Below, piece after piece: positions 36,696 to 44,931 of a stretch of 64,000 nucleotides of DNA. Position 1 is the first letter of the stretch, and every line of letters begins with the position of its first letter. The translations under genes and the position numbers were made by a program. The DNA comes from Lyophyllum atratum (taxonomy: Eukaryota > Basidiomycota > Agaricomycetes > Agaricales > Lyophyllaceae): the NCBI GenBank assembly GCA_014905825.1, contig JACGCN010000001.1:3844001-3908000 (forward strand). Direction: 5' to 3'. The notes below the pieces were generated by a model. The model was given only the letters and a program-made list of their open reading frames with translations. It did no database searches and was not told where the DNA came from.

Positions 36696-37994
36696 TTATA
36701 GGACTTGGACCTTGGGCCATTGGTACTGGGGACCAACCTGCAGGAACCCAGCATCAGTCACGAACTCGACGGAGAAATAAAGATCGGGGAGTGTACCTGT
36801 TTGACACACATGCGGCCAAGGGTGTGACCGGTCTCAACGCATTGATCAAGGGACTTTCCAGCAACCAGGGCACCAAGGAAACCTCCAGCGAACGCATCAC
36901 CAGCACCGTTGGTGTCGACGATCTCCTCATCCTTCAATGGCTGGACGTCAAAGTATTTGGGGCTGTCGGGCTCAGTAGAAGTCACAAGGATAGTGGACTG
37001 CGCTCCTTGTGTGATGACGACCACACGTGGGCGCGAGGCGTTCGTCTTGGGGAGGGTGGCGATGGCCTTTGCAACGGCAGGGAGGTCTTTGGGGTCTGAT
37101 ACACCGTTGGCGCTTCCCCAAGCCTCTGCCTCTGCCTCATTTCCGAAGATGACATCACAGAAGGGGAGCACTTGTTGGAGCTGGGCCTTGAAGAATTGAG
37201 GGATGAAGGGAGCTGAGAGATTGATTGCGAAGGTCTGGCGATTATCTTTGTCAGTTTAACGTTCGGAGATAAAGACGGGACAAAATACCTTTCCGGCATT
37301 TGCAGCTTTTTCGCTGAGCTCTAGTGCAGAGCTAGTACCGTGAGTCAAGAAGTAACCCTCCATGTAGAAGAATTTCGCGGCATCGATGAGAGGGGCCACG
37401 GCAGGAGAAGACAGATGTGACTGATCGAACTTCTCAGCAGCGCGCAGGTCGGTAACGAGGGAGCTACGGAATAGGGGTCAGTACACGATTTCTGAATGCG
37501 ATGCATATATCTCACCGGTGGTGACCAGTGATGATCACAGCACAGGCGCCAGTCTTTTCACCGCTCTTCACTTGGTAAACTTCGTCAAGGCCTTCCCGTT
37601 TGTTGGCAGCTTTAAGCTGCTCCGCAAGATCGTCATCACCGACACAGCCTGTGAAGACAACCGATCCAGCCGGCAGGCAGTACTGTATCAAACATCTGTT
37701 AGGCAAGTAACCTGGCACGGGAGGTTTGAGACCTACAGCAGCTCCTCGCGCAGCGTTTTGTGAGGCACCTCCGGCGACATAGGTCACTTTGTGTTCCCTT
37801 ACTATTTCATCGTAACTACTCCGAGGTCAAAAGAGGCAGGAGGTCAGTATTGGAAATGCTCACAGAGGTGCATGCTTTGGTTCAGCCAAGATCGCGTCGT
37901 TAGCATTGAGACTGTATTTTTCAAGAAGCCCCTCCCCGTTGGTAACCTGGATATCCAAGAGGGGGTTTCCTATGCAGAAGAGGGAGTAGGGCAT
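36696..37994 (-). CDS. ADO1: Adenosine kinase
   Basis: pfkB-family enzyme that phosphorylates adenosine to AMP and so clears the product of the methylation cycle. The ATG at 37994 gives MPYSLFCIGNPLLDIQVTNG. Exon joints then give YDEIVREHKVTYVAGGASQN and AARGAAYCLPAGSVVFTGCV, where the GGASQN motif contacts the ribose. Further on come FFYMEGYFLTHG, CDVIFGNEAEAEAWG, and the C-terminal pfkB signature DTNGAGDAFAGGFLGAL with the catalytic Asp. The last exon ends VGPQYQWPKVQVL. Length near 345 residues and motif order are normal. Its start codon lies only 97 bp past the stop of the RNA-repair gene on the same strand. Confidence 0.93.
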
Positions 37995-38091
37995 CGCGAT
38001 GTTGATAGAGGTGGGTGGAAAGTCGTAAGGTTACAGTTAAGAATTTGTGGAGGTGATTTATGATCATCGATTGTCTGTGATGTAATCTAAT

Positions 38092-40680
38092 CTAATCGAT
38101 GCTTGTTTCCAATCCGTTAACTCGCAGGTTGCCCCTGCTCCAGTGCTCGTTTCCTGCAATGAAATCACTCCGGACGACCTTTCCTCTTGCCACTACGTGT
38201 TTAGCCCGCTCCACCTTCACATAGATACCCTCGACACGCCCATCCCAAAATCTAGACCGCAGTTGTACCATGCTCCGCAGTTCGGCTTCGGTGGGCATCG
38301 TTCCTTCATGAATAACAGGGACCAATGATATCGAAGTGGTGGAAAGAATGCTGGAAAGGGAATCTCTGTCCATCCAACCCCTTGTACTGCGATCGTAGAG
38401 ATCAAATGCGATGAATCGATCGGGGAGATGCGTATAGGGAATGGAATGTGTCGCAAACATCCACTCTCCAAAGAGAATGTAGCGCTCTGGGAAAAATGGA
38501 TCACGATCCAATACCTTGAAAAGATCCTCTTGATGGCGATCCACCCAGATTCCGAGCTTCTTGAACTGTTCGTGCGTCGAAGAGTCGACATAGTGCGACC
38601 GGTTTTGGACGATGATTCGAGAACGATCAGAAGATAGTGAGAAACCCATGTTTGCCCCGTCAATCTTTTCCGTTATGATGACCTTCCCTTGAGATGATAT
38701 AACTGCAACATCGGTCACGATGTCATCCGACGAAGCTGCTCCCAAATCAATGAGATGAGGAGTGCGGGGAAATTTGTAAATGCCAATCGGAGGGGATAGA
38801 CGGAGGACCAGCTCCTGTGCAGCAGCAAAGGAGCGAACGATGATGATTGCCTTGAAACCTTCTTGCAAGGTTGGCTGCACAAAAACTTGTTGCATTTGAT
38901 TTATTGCATTGCGCACCCGGCTTCCAGGAGGGAGAGTGGGGTGTCCCGCCCGCATCTGAGCGCGCGCCGTGCACAGACCGCGGTCATAGTCGAAAAAGAT
39001 ACACACAGGAGCAGTGCACCAGTTCGACGCCAGGCGGAGCCACATCTTTCTGTCTGTTGCCGCTGTGTTGCACCGATCAAGTAGGACGCGACCTTTGGGA
39101 TGCCTGCCTATCTCCGTTTCGCAGGACGAGCGACTCCCAGAGTCGTCCTGCGAAATCAGATTCCATGCTGAAGGGTCTAGTGCCAGCAGCGATCTGGAGA
39201 ACCACGACTTTCCCGAGCCTGGCAGTCCAACAAGAACGAAGAGGTCGTTGTCCTTGGTGAGTGACCCTTCGATCACTAATGGGCATGGTGGGGGCTCGGA
39301 GGGTAGGTCTGGATAAATAGATTGCCTTTTCCAGATCACGCTGCACCACTTGGACACAAACGCCTCCTGGTGAGCGGTCTCTATACTCCCTGGACGAATG
39401 TGACGAAGCAAAGTCACTGCTTCGGCAGCAGAGAGTTCCGGATGTGTCTGACTGAGGCGAGGCTTTCCAAAACCAAAGGCTGCCATATAGCAAGCAGCTA
39501 CGGTTCCCGCACGACCTTTTCCCCCTCCGCAGTGGATCAGCAGAGGCAACTTGTTTTCGTCCTGAAACAAGGTCATAACAAGGTCCATCTGCTCGATCGA
39601 TGGTGGATGGAAGTTGGCAATTGGGAGATACGTGTTTGTGATAGGTTTGTCTTGAAACCAAGATGGCGGAAGTGGGGTCTCTTCGGTAAGTGTGAGAACA
39701 TGTCGGATGCTCAGGTGAGGTGAGGTGAGGGCGGTGATGTCGTCTTCGTGCCGTGGTGTTGACATGACGGCAATATAATAGGGTACGAGCCAGCGGAAAA
39801 ATCGAGGCAGCTTATAAAACGGTTTTGTTTGGATGGACGTAGGGATGAAGAGAGATTGCCTAGGTACTAGCTGTAAGGATGGAGTTACGTTGCTGTCACT
39901 GAGCTCAGAGCGTAGAGCGGGTGACCAAGGGGTGAAGAGTAAATCTGATATCTCTGAGGGTATTTGAGGCATCTCAGTCTCCAGCATCGTAGAACCCCAT
40001 TCTGTAGCTTCGGAAGATTCAATCATTTTCTTAACACAATGGAGCTGTATCTTGTCATCGTCAGAGCGCTCATAGGCACCGGCGTACGACAACATCGCAA
40101 GTTTTTGCGAACCTCCCCACAACGCCGCGTCCGCCATTCTGACAAACCCTCTATGGGAGTCAGGAAGTGCGAGTATTAGGTCCTTGGAGAAGTCTTGGGC
40201 TTGCTGATATTGTCCAAATATGTGAAGCGTGTAGGCCAAGTGGTCAAGAAAGTCCGGAGTAGGGGAGATAGGAAACTGGTCGGGCAAAAGTGAGTCGATT
40301 CCTCTATCCGCGTCATGATCGTCCTTGGTCGATAGAGTGATGTGGAAGTGTTTTGGAGACAGTCCAAATTGCTTCCGAATCCGTTGTCCAGCGGCCCAAA
40401 TAATGGCTACGAAGAAAACACCTGAGTTGGTGCTTCCACCGACGCCGACGTAGTGGACGTGACGCGTATCAGCCTCGATCTTCTGCAGCCGGTCCGCAGG
40501 GATAGCTTTTAGTTCCGCTTTACTGAAGAGGGTGATGTGGTATGGCGCCGAAGATGATGAGAGTGTTGTGGTTATGGCATGGAGTGATCCTAGGGCATTT
40601 TCTGCGAAGGTATCGACAAGCGACCCAACGAGACCGAGAACTCCTCGCGTTTTTTGCAAGCTGACTGCAGGTGCTTCCAT
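38092..40680 (-). CDS. Composite RNA-repair protein: 2H phosphoesterase, dual-specificity phosphatase, P-loop kinase, RNA ligase
   Basis: Single exon, 862 residues, start ATG at 40680. Residues 40-125 hold two HIT motifs (H48-I-T and H113-I-T), the signature of 2H cyclic phosphodiesterases. Residues 145-225 look TPR-like. Residues 300-450 form a dual-specificity phosphatase with the loop HCGGGKGRAGT (Cys384, Arg390). Residues 478-625 are a polynucleotide-kinase-like P-loop domain (GLPGSGKS, 485-492). Residues 640-850 are an Rnl2-type RNA ligase: nucleotidyl motif EKIDGAN (Lys672), ILFGEW (motif III), EGIYVKVE (motif IV) and a basic motif V near 834. End-healing (2',3'-cyclic phosphate opening, 5' phosphorylation) plus sealing is therefore predicted in one chain, in a different order from fungal Trl1 (ligase-kinase-CPDase). 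The phosphatase could act on RNA 3' ends or on protein. The lack of introns is odd beside its neighbours. Confidence 0.85.
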   Translation of the reverse strand: MEAPAVSLQKTRGVLGLVGSLVDTFAENALGSLHAITTTLSSSSAPYHITLFSKAELKAIPADRLQKIEADTRHVHYVGVGGSTNSGVFFVAIIWAAGQRIRKQFGLSPKHFHITLSTKDDHDADRGIDSLLPDQFPISPTPDFLDHLAYTLHIFGQYQQAQDFSKDLILALPDSHRGFVRMADAALWGGSQKLAMLSYAGAYERSDDDKIQLHCVKKMIESSEATEWGSTMLETEMPQIPSEISDLLFTPWSPALRSELSDSNVTPSLQLVPRQSLFIPTSIQTKPFYKLPRFFRWLVPYYIAVMSTPRHEDDITALTSPHLSIRHVLTLTEETPLPPSWFQDKPITNTYLPIANFHPPSIEQMDLVMTLFQDENKLPLLIHCGGGKGRAGTVAACYMAAFGFGKPRLSQTHPELSAAEAVTLLRHIRPGSIETAHQEAFVSKWCSVIWKRQSIYPDLPSEPPPCPLVIEGSLTKDNDLFVLVGLPGSGKSWFSRSLLALDPSAWNLISQDDSGSRSSCETEIGRHPKGRVLLDRCNTAATDRKMWLRLASNWCTAPVCIFFDYDRGLCTARAQMRAGHPTLPPGSRVRNAINQMQQVFVQPTLQEGFKAIIIVRSFAAAQELVLRLSPPIGIYKFPRTPHLIDLGAASSDDIVTDVAVISSQGKVIITEKIDGANMGFSLSSDRSRIIVQNRSHYVDSSTHEQFKKLGIWVDRHQEDLFKVLDRDPFFPERYILFGEWMFATHSIPYTHLPDRFIAFDLYDRSTRGWMDRDSLSSILSTTSISLVPVIHEGTMPTEAELRSMVQLRSRFWDGRVEGIYVKVERAKHVVARGKVVRSDFIAGNEHWSRGNLRVNGLETSID

Positions 40681-40902
40681 GGGTAGTTGGAATGTTGTTG
40701 GCGATATTTAGGCATGAAGTAAGTCCTACACCTGGCACTTTATACCTTCCATCTCTCCGGAAGCATATGCATGTCAATTCAGTCGTCATGACTCAAGATC
40801 CATGATGGTCGGTGCGGGTGAGAGTAGTGATGGCGGCGGTGCCGCCGCTCATTTCCATGTTTGATCAAATCTAATCTCTTCTGCCACAGGCTAGCAACCT
40901 AC
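40681..40902. promoter_or_regulatory. Shared divergent promoter region
   Basis: Only 222 bp separate the start codons of the RNA-repair gene (-) and the RCC1-like gene (+), so their promoters must overlap or adjoin. No specific factor-binding site was recognised. Confidence 0.6.
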
Positions 40903-42231
40903 ATGTTCACTCTTCTGTCATCGGGATCCAACGCTCACGGACAATTGTCGAATGGTTCTCTAGAGGATTCTCATGTTTTTCTACCATGTTCATTCTCTGG
41001 CTGCCCGCCGGGCACCATGCCCCCCAACACGAACAGGGTCTTGAACATCTCAAGTGGAGCAAATCATACCATCGCGCTTCTCGAGACGCGCAACAGTGAC
41101 GGAGAATACTCGACAGAAATATGGGGGAGTGGAGACGGGTCTGTAGGGCAATTGGGCCCTGCATATCGTCAGCTCATGACAGGCGCGTCATCCACGATCT
41201 TCCAACCTCTCAACATCCCGCTTCAACAGGTGGGCCTTTCTGGATATCAAATCAAACTCGTCGCCGCCTCCTGGGAGACGACATATCTTGTCCTATCATG
41301 CGAAGGAAAAGGAGATGTTTTGATATCGATGGGCAAGAATGATTTCGGTGATCTGGGTATTGGAGAGAATGAGAAAGGGAAAGGAACGACGCGATCCTTG
41401 AACCTCGTCAGCTTTACACATCTCACTGTTCGTGGGGCTCAATTGAACCATGCAAAAATCGCCATACAATCAATAGCAGCAGGACAGCACCATGTCGTAG
41501 CTCAGATTCAAGCAACATGGAGCGACGGCGCCACTGAAGTTTGCATGGTAGGCTGGGGAGCATCACGGCATGGACAACTCGGAAACGCCTTGGGTGCGAA
41601 TGGTCGACCAGTTCCCTACCTCTCAACTCCGAACCTCATACCCTCTGGTGACCCCGATGACCGCATCGTAACCGCGGCACTTGGAAATCAGCACACCGTC
41701 CTTCTGCGTTCATCAGGCAAGGTGTTGGGCCTCGGTTCTAATCGTAAAGGACAGCTGCAAGAAGTAGAAAACGCGCCTCCTGCAACGCAAGTTGGCTGTA
41801 CATGGAATGGCACATACATTGTTGTCAACGAGGGCGAAGGAATCTCTTGCGTCCTTTCAACGGGTAGCGGTGCTCATGGTCAACTAGGTCGCCCGTTGAC
41901 TTTTAATCCGTCCACATCTGACGGGCTTCCCCTGCTCGCTCCCGTGCAATTAGCCATTCCATCAAATTCTATCAACATAACCGCAATGGCATGCGGAACT
42001 GAGCACGTCCTTGCACTTCTTTCACCTTTCGAAGGGTCCGTGCCGGAAAACTCTCCTGAGGTTTGGGGATGGGGATGGAATGAACATGGGAACCTCGGAA
42101 CTGGAACCACGGAAGATGTCTTTGTTCCTGTCAAAGTTTGGCCACCAGCATCGATGCAGGGAACGGAATCTCCTCGAACTGCAATTGGAATTTGGGCAGG
42201 GTCTGGTACAAGCTGGGTATTGACATGTTAA
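40903..42231 (+). CDS. KTI13: RCC1-repeat protein, Ats1/Kti13-like
   Basis: A single exon of 442 residues from the ATG at 40903 (MFTLLSSGSNAHGQLSNGSL). At least six RCC1 blades are visible: SGDGSVGQLGP, MGKNDFGDLGIG, GWGASRHGQLGN, LGLGSNRKGQLQ, GSGAHGQLGR and WGWGWNEHGNLGTG, each paired with a G-x-x-H-T/V-L strand. The compact seven-blade propeller, lacking extra domains, and the start fit fungal Ats1/Kti13. In yeast this protein pairs with Kti11/Dph3 and supports Elongator wobble-uridine modification and diphthamide synthesis. Other small RCC1 proteins cannot be excluded without an alignment. It is divergent from the RNA-repair gene. Confidence 0.65.
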   Translation: MFTLLSSGSNAHGQLSNGSLEDSHVFLPCSFSGCPPGTMPPNTNRVLNISSGANHTIALLETRNSDGEYSTEIWGSGDGSVGQLGPAYRQLMTGASSTIFQPLNIPLQQVGLSGYQIKLVAASWETTYLVLSCEGKGDVLISMGKNDFGDLGIGENEKGKGTTRSLNLVSFTHLTVRGAQLNHAKIAIQSIAAGQHHVVAQIQATWSDGATEVCMVGWGASRHGQLGNALGANGRPVPYLSTPNLIPSGDPDDRIVTAALGNQHTVLLRSSGKVLGLGSNRKGQLQEVENAPPATQVGCTWNGTYIVVNEGEGISCVLSTGSGAHGQLGRPLTFNPSTSDGLPLLAPVQLAIPSNSINITAMACGTEHVLALLSPFEGSVPENSPEVWGWGWNEHGNLGTGTTEDVFVPVKVWPPASMQGTESPRTAIGIWAGSGTSWVLTC

Positions 42232-42256
42232 TCGGACAGAAGAGAGAGGATCGGGG

Positions 42257-42707
42257 TTAGTCGCTGCCGTCTAGGCCAAGGTCTTCGTGGATCTGTCTGA
42301 CAGTAGTTTCTTTGAGTGCGGCCAGCTACGGTAGGCTTGAAACAGGGTGTATATTTTTGGAGGCTTCGCACGTACCCTCCCTATTAGAATCTATTCACGA
42401 GGTAAGAAGTTTATGTATGCGGGATTTTCGAGGCTCGCCTGAGTAGCATCCTTTGCTTCGTTATAACGATGCAGAAGTTTGATATGATGCTTGACGATCT
42501 TTTCAGCGTCTTCATGCTCGCTGATGGCTTTCATAAGTCAGTATAGTGATCAATGTGAGGGGGTCAAACCCAAGTTCTGCTTGTAGGCTATCGACTTCGG
42601 CCTGGAGGGCTGACAGACGAGCTTCTTGAACCTAAGTTAAGAACGTCAAAGGTTCGCAGTTGGGCTTCTAGCAATGTCCTAACTTTCGCAGATGTCGTGG
42701 CATGCAT
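42257..42707 (-). CDS. SWI5: Swi5/Sae3 recombination mediator, five tiny exons
   Basis: Small partner of Sfr1/Mei5 that assists Rad51/Dmc1 strand exchange. Five exons fit: 42684-42707 (MHATTSAK), 42570-42631 (VQEARLSALQAEVDSLQAEL), 42439-42520 (EHEDAEKIVKHHIKLLHRYN, EAKDATQ), 42376-42390 (ILIGR) and 42257-42325 (LAALKETTVRQIHEDLGLD, ending GSD). Together they are 252 nt, exactly 84 codons including TAA, giving 83 residues, the normal size. The family core HIKLLHRYNEAKDATQ-ILIGR-LAALKETTVRQI is continuous only if the 15-nt exon is included and the intron at 42391-42438 uses a GC donor (CAG|gcgagc). The other introns are GT-AG. The stop is 26 bp from the stop of the convergent Kti13-like gene. 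Confidence 0.85.
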
Positions 42708-42807
42708 CTCGGTACGTGAGATGTTGAAGTCGATGCAAATTGGTGTTGGACGGGGTGCAACAACTTGGTAGAATGAAACGCGTCCGACGCGTCCAGCCGG
42801 CGCGTAG

Positions 42808-42906
42808 CCTCCGATCCTGATCGATTGATCCGTAACTCGGAAATGCGGCTAGTGACAATTGTTTAGTACGAGTCGCCTCCGAACATGATCCGCCTACCAC
42901 GGTCAT
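42808..42906 (+). repeat. ~100-bp direct repeat, copy A
   Basis: Shares CCTCCGATCCTGATCGATTG and the following CGTAACTCGG, then GAACATGATCCGCCTAC near its end, with 44223-44327. It lies immediately to the left of the kinase-like gene duplicon. Confidence 0.75.
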
Positions 42907-42908
42907 GC

Positions 42909-43947
42909 GTGGCCCTCAGGCTGTGGACTTGCTGTGGACGCTGGGCCAAAACAAGGTTACCTTGTTATATCTACGAGGCCCAAATTCTCTCCTCACCCGT
43001 CATCCGTGTTGCGGTATCGAAAGGCTATCCAGTCCAATCGCCGCTCCCGTTACCCAACGATCAGCCGAGGTATGTGATCACAGTCGATAATTTCTTGACG
43101 ATGGTGCTGAAAGTGGCGTGTCAATCAAGCCTCTAAGTTTCTTGGTCGAGAGCGAGCTCTAAACAAAATGGAGGTTCTCTCTCAGGATATATCTACAGAT
43201 GACAGCACTGAAAGCGAAATCCGAGTGCGTATTGGCGACCAGATCAAGTACATCGTTGTGGAACCTGGCGCGATGACCTGCGACATCCTTAGCTTCCCAC
43301 CTGATTTTATCTCCCATATGCCCATACTCCCAGGTGGTGATTGGACATGCGCATGCGTATTCGGAACCCCGGGTAACCTTGCTGTGGAGGTTTCCAACGC
43401 CACACTTGCTGGAGTCCAGGGTAAATGGCACCCGAACGTGGTGGACGTTCAACACTTCACCCCACTATCGAGATTTAAAGCACGAGTCCACGAAGTTCAG
43501 CTTGCCTCGAAGATAGTAGTGGCGAAGATTGCACGGTTCGAATTTGAAATTCCTCGGGTCGAGCAGGAGACTGCAGCGTACCAGGCCATTGCTGGTCACG
43601 GCATTGGGCCTACCTTTATTGGCCATCTGGCGGAACACGGTCGAGTCATGGGCTTTTTGATTGAGAAGCTGGAGGGCAGGCGTGCTGACATCACCGATCT
43701 CGAGGCTTGTCAGCACGCTGTTAGGCAACTTCACTCACTAGGCATTGTTCATGGAGATCTGAACAGGCATAATTTTGTCGTATCGCCCACCGGCGGCGTT
43801 ACTCTCCTTGACTTTGAGAACGCCACATTGAACGGTAGCCAGGAAGCGATGAACTCGGAGTATGCCCAATTATCAGAGCAATTGCAGGAAGATTCGGGTC
43901 GAGGGGGTGGATGGTTGCCAGACTCAGACTCAGAATGACACCAGGTA
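42909..43947 (+). repeat. Kinase-gene duplicon, inverted copy of ~31387-32420
   Basis: Nucleotide identity with the copy in the 31.4-32.4 kb insert runs from near CCCTCAGGCTGTGGAC, through AAACAAGGTTACCTTGTTAT and the whole kinase-like coding region, to GAATGACACCAGGTA, where the two copies part. Only scattered differences were seen, including an 11-bp local duplication (CTGTGGACTTG) in this copy. Confidence 0.85.
43168..43938 (+). CDS. Small kinase-like (APH/atypical kinase fold) protein, copy 2
   Basis: 256 residues, intronless, intact. Same motifs as copy 1: VVAKIARFEFEIP, HGDLNRHNF and LLDFENA. Differences seen by eye are Ser for Pro in VEVSNATL, Arg and Lys in LSRFKARVHEV (Gly and Asn in copy 1), and Ile for Met in FLIEKLEG. 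The upstream ~220 bp is also shared with copy 1, so both may use the same promoter. The gene sits alone between two ~100-bp direct repeats. Which copy is ancestral is not clear. A role as a small-molecule or protein kinase is inferred from fold motifs only. Confidence 0.75.
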   Translation: MEVLSQDISTDDSTESEIRVRIGDQIKYIVVEPGAMTCDILSFPPDFISHMPILPGGDWTCACVFGTPGNLAVEVSNATLAGVQGKWHPNVVDVQHFTPLSRFKARVHEVQLASKIVVAKIARFEFEIPRVEQETAAYQAIAGHGIGPTFIGHLAEHGRVMGFLIEKLEGRRADITDLEACQHAVRQLHSLGIVHGDLNRHNFVVSPTGGVTLLDFENATLNGSQEAMNSEYAQLSEQLQEDSGRGGGWLPDSDSE

Positions 43948-44222
43948 TGTCATCGTTTCAATCCCTGACACCAACTGGTGGACAAGATTTTCGGGGGTCG
44001 ACAATACAAGCGTGTGGGTAGGAACAGGAGCATGATCATGGTTCGAATGCGATAAGATATTAGATAAGACAAGGCCAAAACTCTATCGCTGGGCAAGCCT
44101 TTGGAGATGCGAAGTGACCTCTTGACGTGTTGAAATGAATGGTAGGAATGCGATCTTCAAACCCGAGAAAGAATTAGACTACTCGAGCTTGCCTCTCAGT
44201 AGAGGGAGTGGTTACCAGTCTA

Positions 44223-44327
44223 CCTCCGATCCTGATCGATTGATCCGTAACTCGGAATCGCGGCCAGTGGCAGTTGTACACAATTATTTACGAGTCACCT
44301 TCGAACATGATCCGCCTACAGCGGTCA
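44223..44327 (+). repeat. ~100-bp direct repeat, copy B
   Basis: Second copy of the repeat at 42808-42906, same orientation, about 85-90% alike by eye, with a small length difference in the middle. The pair brackets kinase-like copy 2. Confidence 0.75.
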
Positions 44328-44931
44328 GTGGAGATAACAGTTTTATGTTGGCAGTTGATGCGCTGAAGGGATAGACGTGGCCGAGGAGACGTTATGGGAA
44401 GTTTGTACGCTGTACATATTCTACTTTAGAAACGGCCAGGTTTCTGTACCCTGTTTCCGCGTCCATGGGTCAGGACAAAATTATTATTATTCCGTTCAGC
44501 CATCGTTCGAATACAGCAGTTTCTACACAACATATATACGTACTTTGTGTATACGCATAGCCATCGGGTATATGCAACGCTTTTACATGCATGGTGTCTA
44601 CCATCCATCTCCATCCGCATGGGGTTTATCATCCAGGACACTTTGTGCGTAAATCTCATCCTTTCGGGTGAGGTGCCGGCCGCCGAGATACCCTTTTGTC
44701 CGTGACTTCACCCGTCTCGGATCGGTCTAATGCGAAAATTGAGGTATTCTCTCACAATCAGGGTCCAGTGGCCTCATCGCCGAACACTGACCAACAGTTA
44801 CCGCAGTATCTTGGTATGAGAAAGGTCGCCCAAATGCACAAGATCAAACTTCACTCACCCCCTTTCCCCCCACCTCCCTCAACTCGAGTGCGTGCTATGA
44901 GATTGGCTGCCTCGCGCTGACCCTTCCTTCA
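44328..44931. other. Intergenic, upstream of the ABCA gene
   Basis: About 600 bp with pyrimidine-rich stretches near 44860 (CACCCCCTTTCCCCCCACCT), common in fungal promoters. No gene was recognised. Confidence 0.5.

Noticed and set aside
38092..40680. Reading the composite gene as two or three separate adjacent genes
   Set aside because: A single frame runs through all domains without stops or internal promoter-like gaps, and linkers between domains are short.
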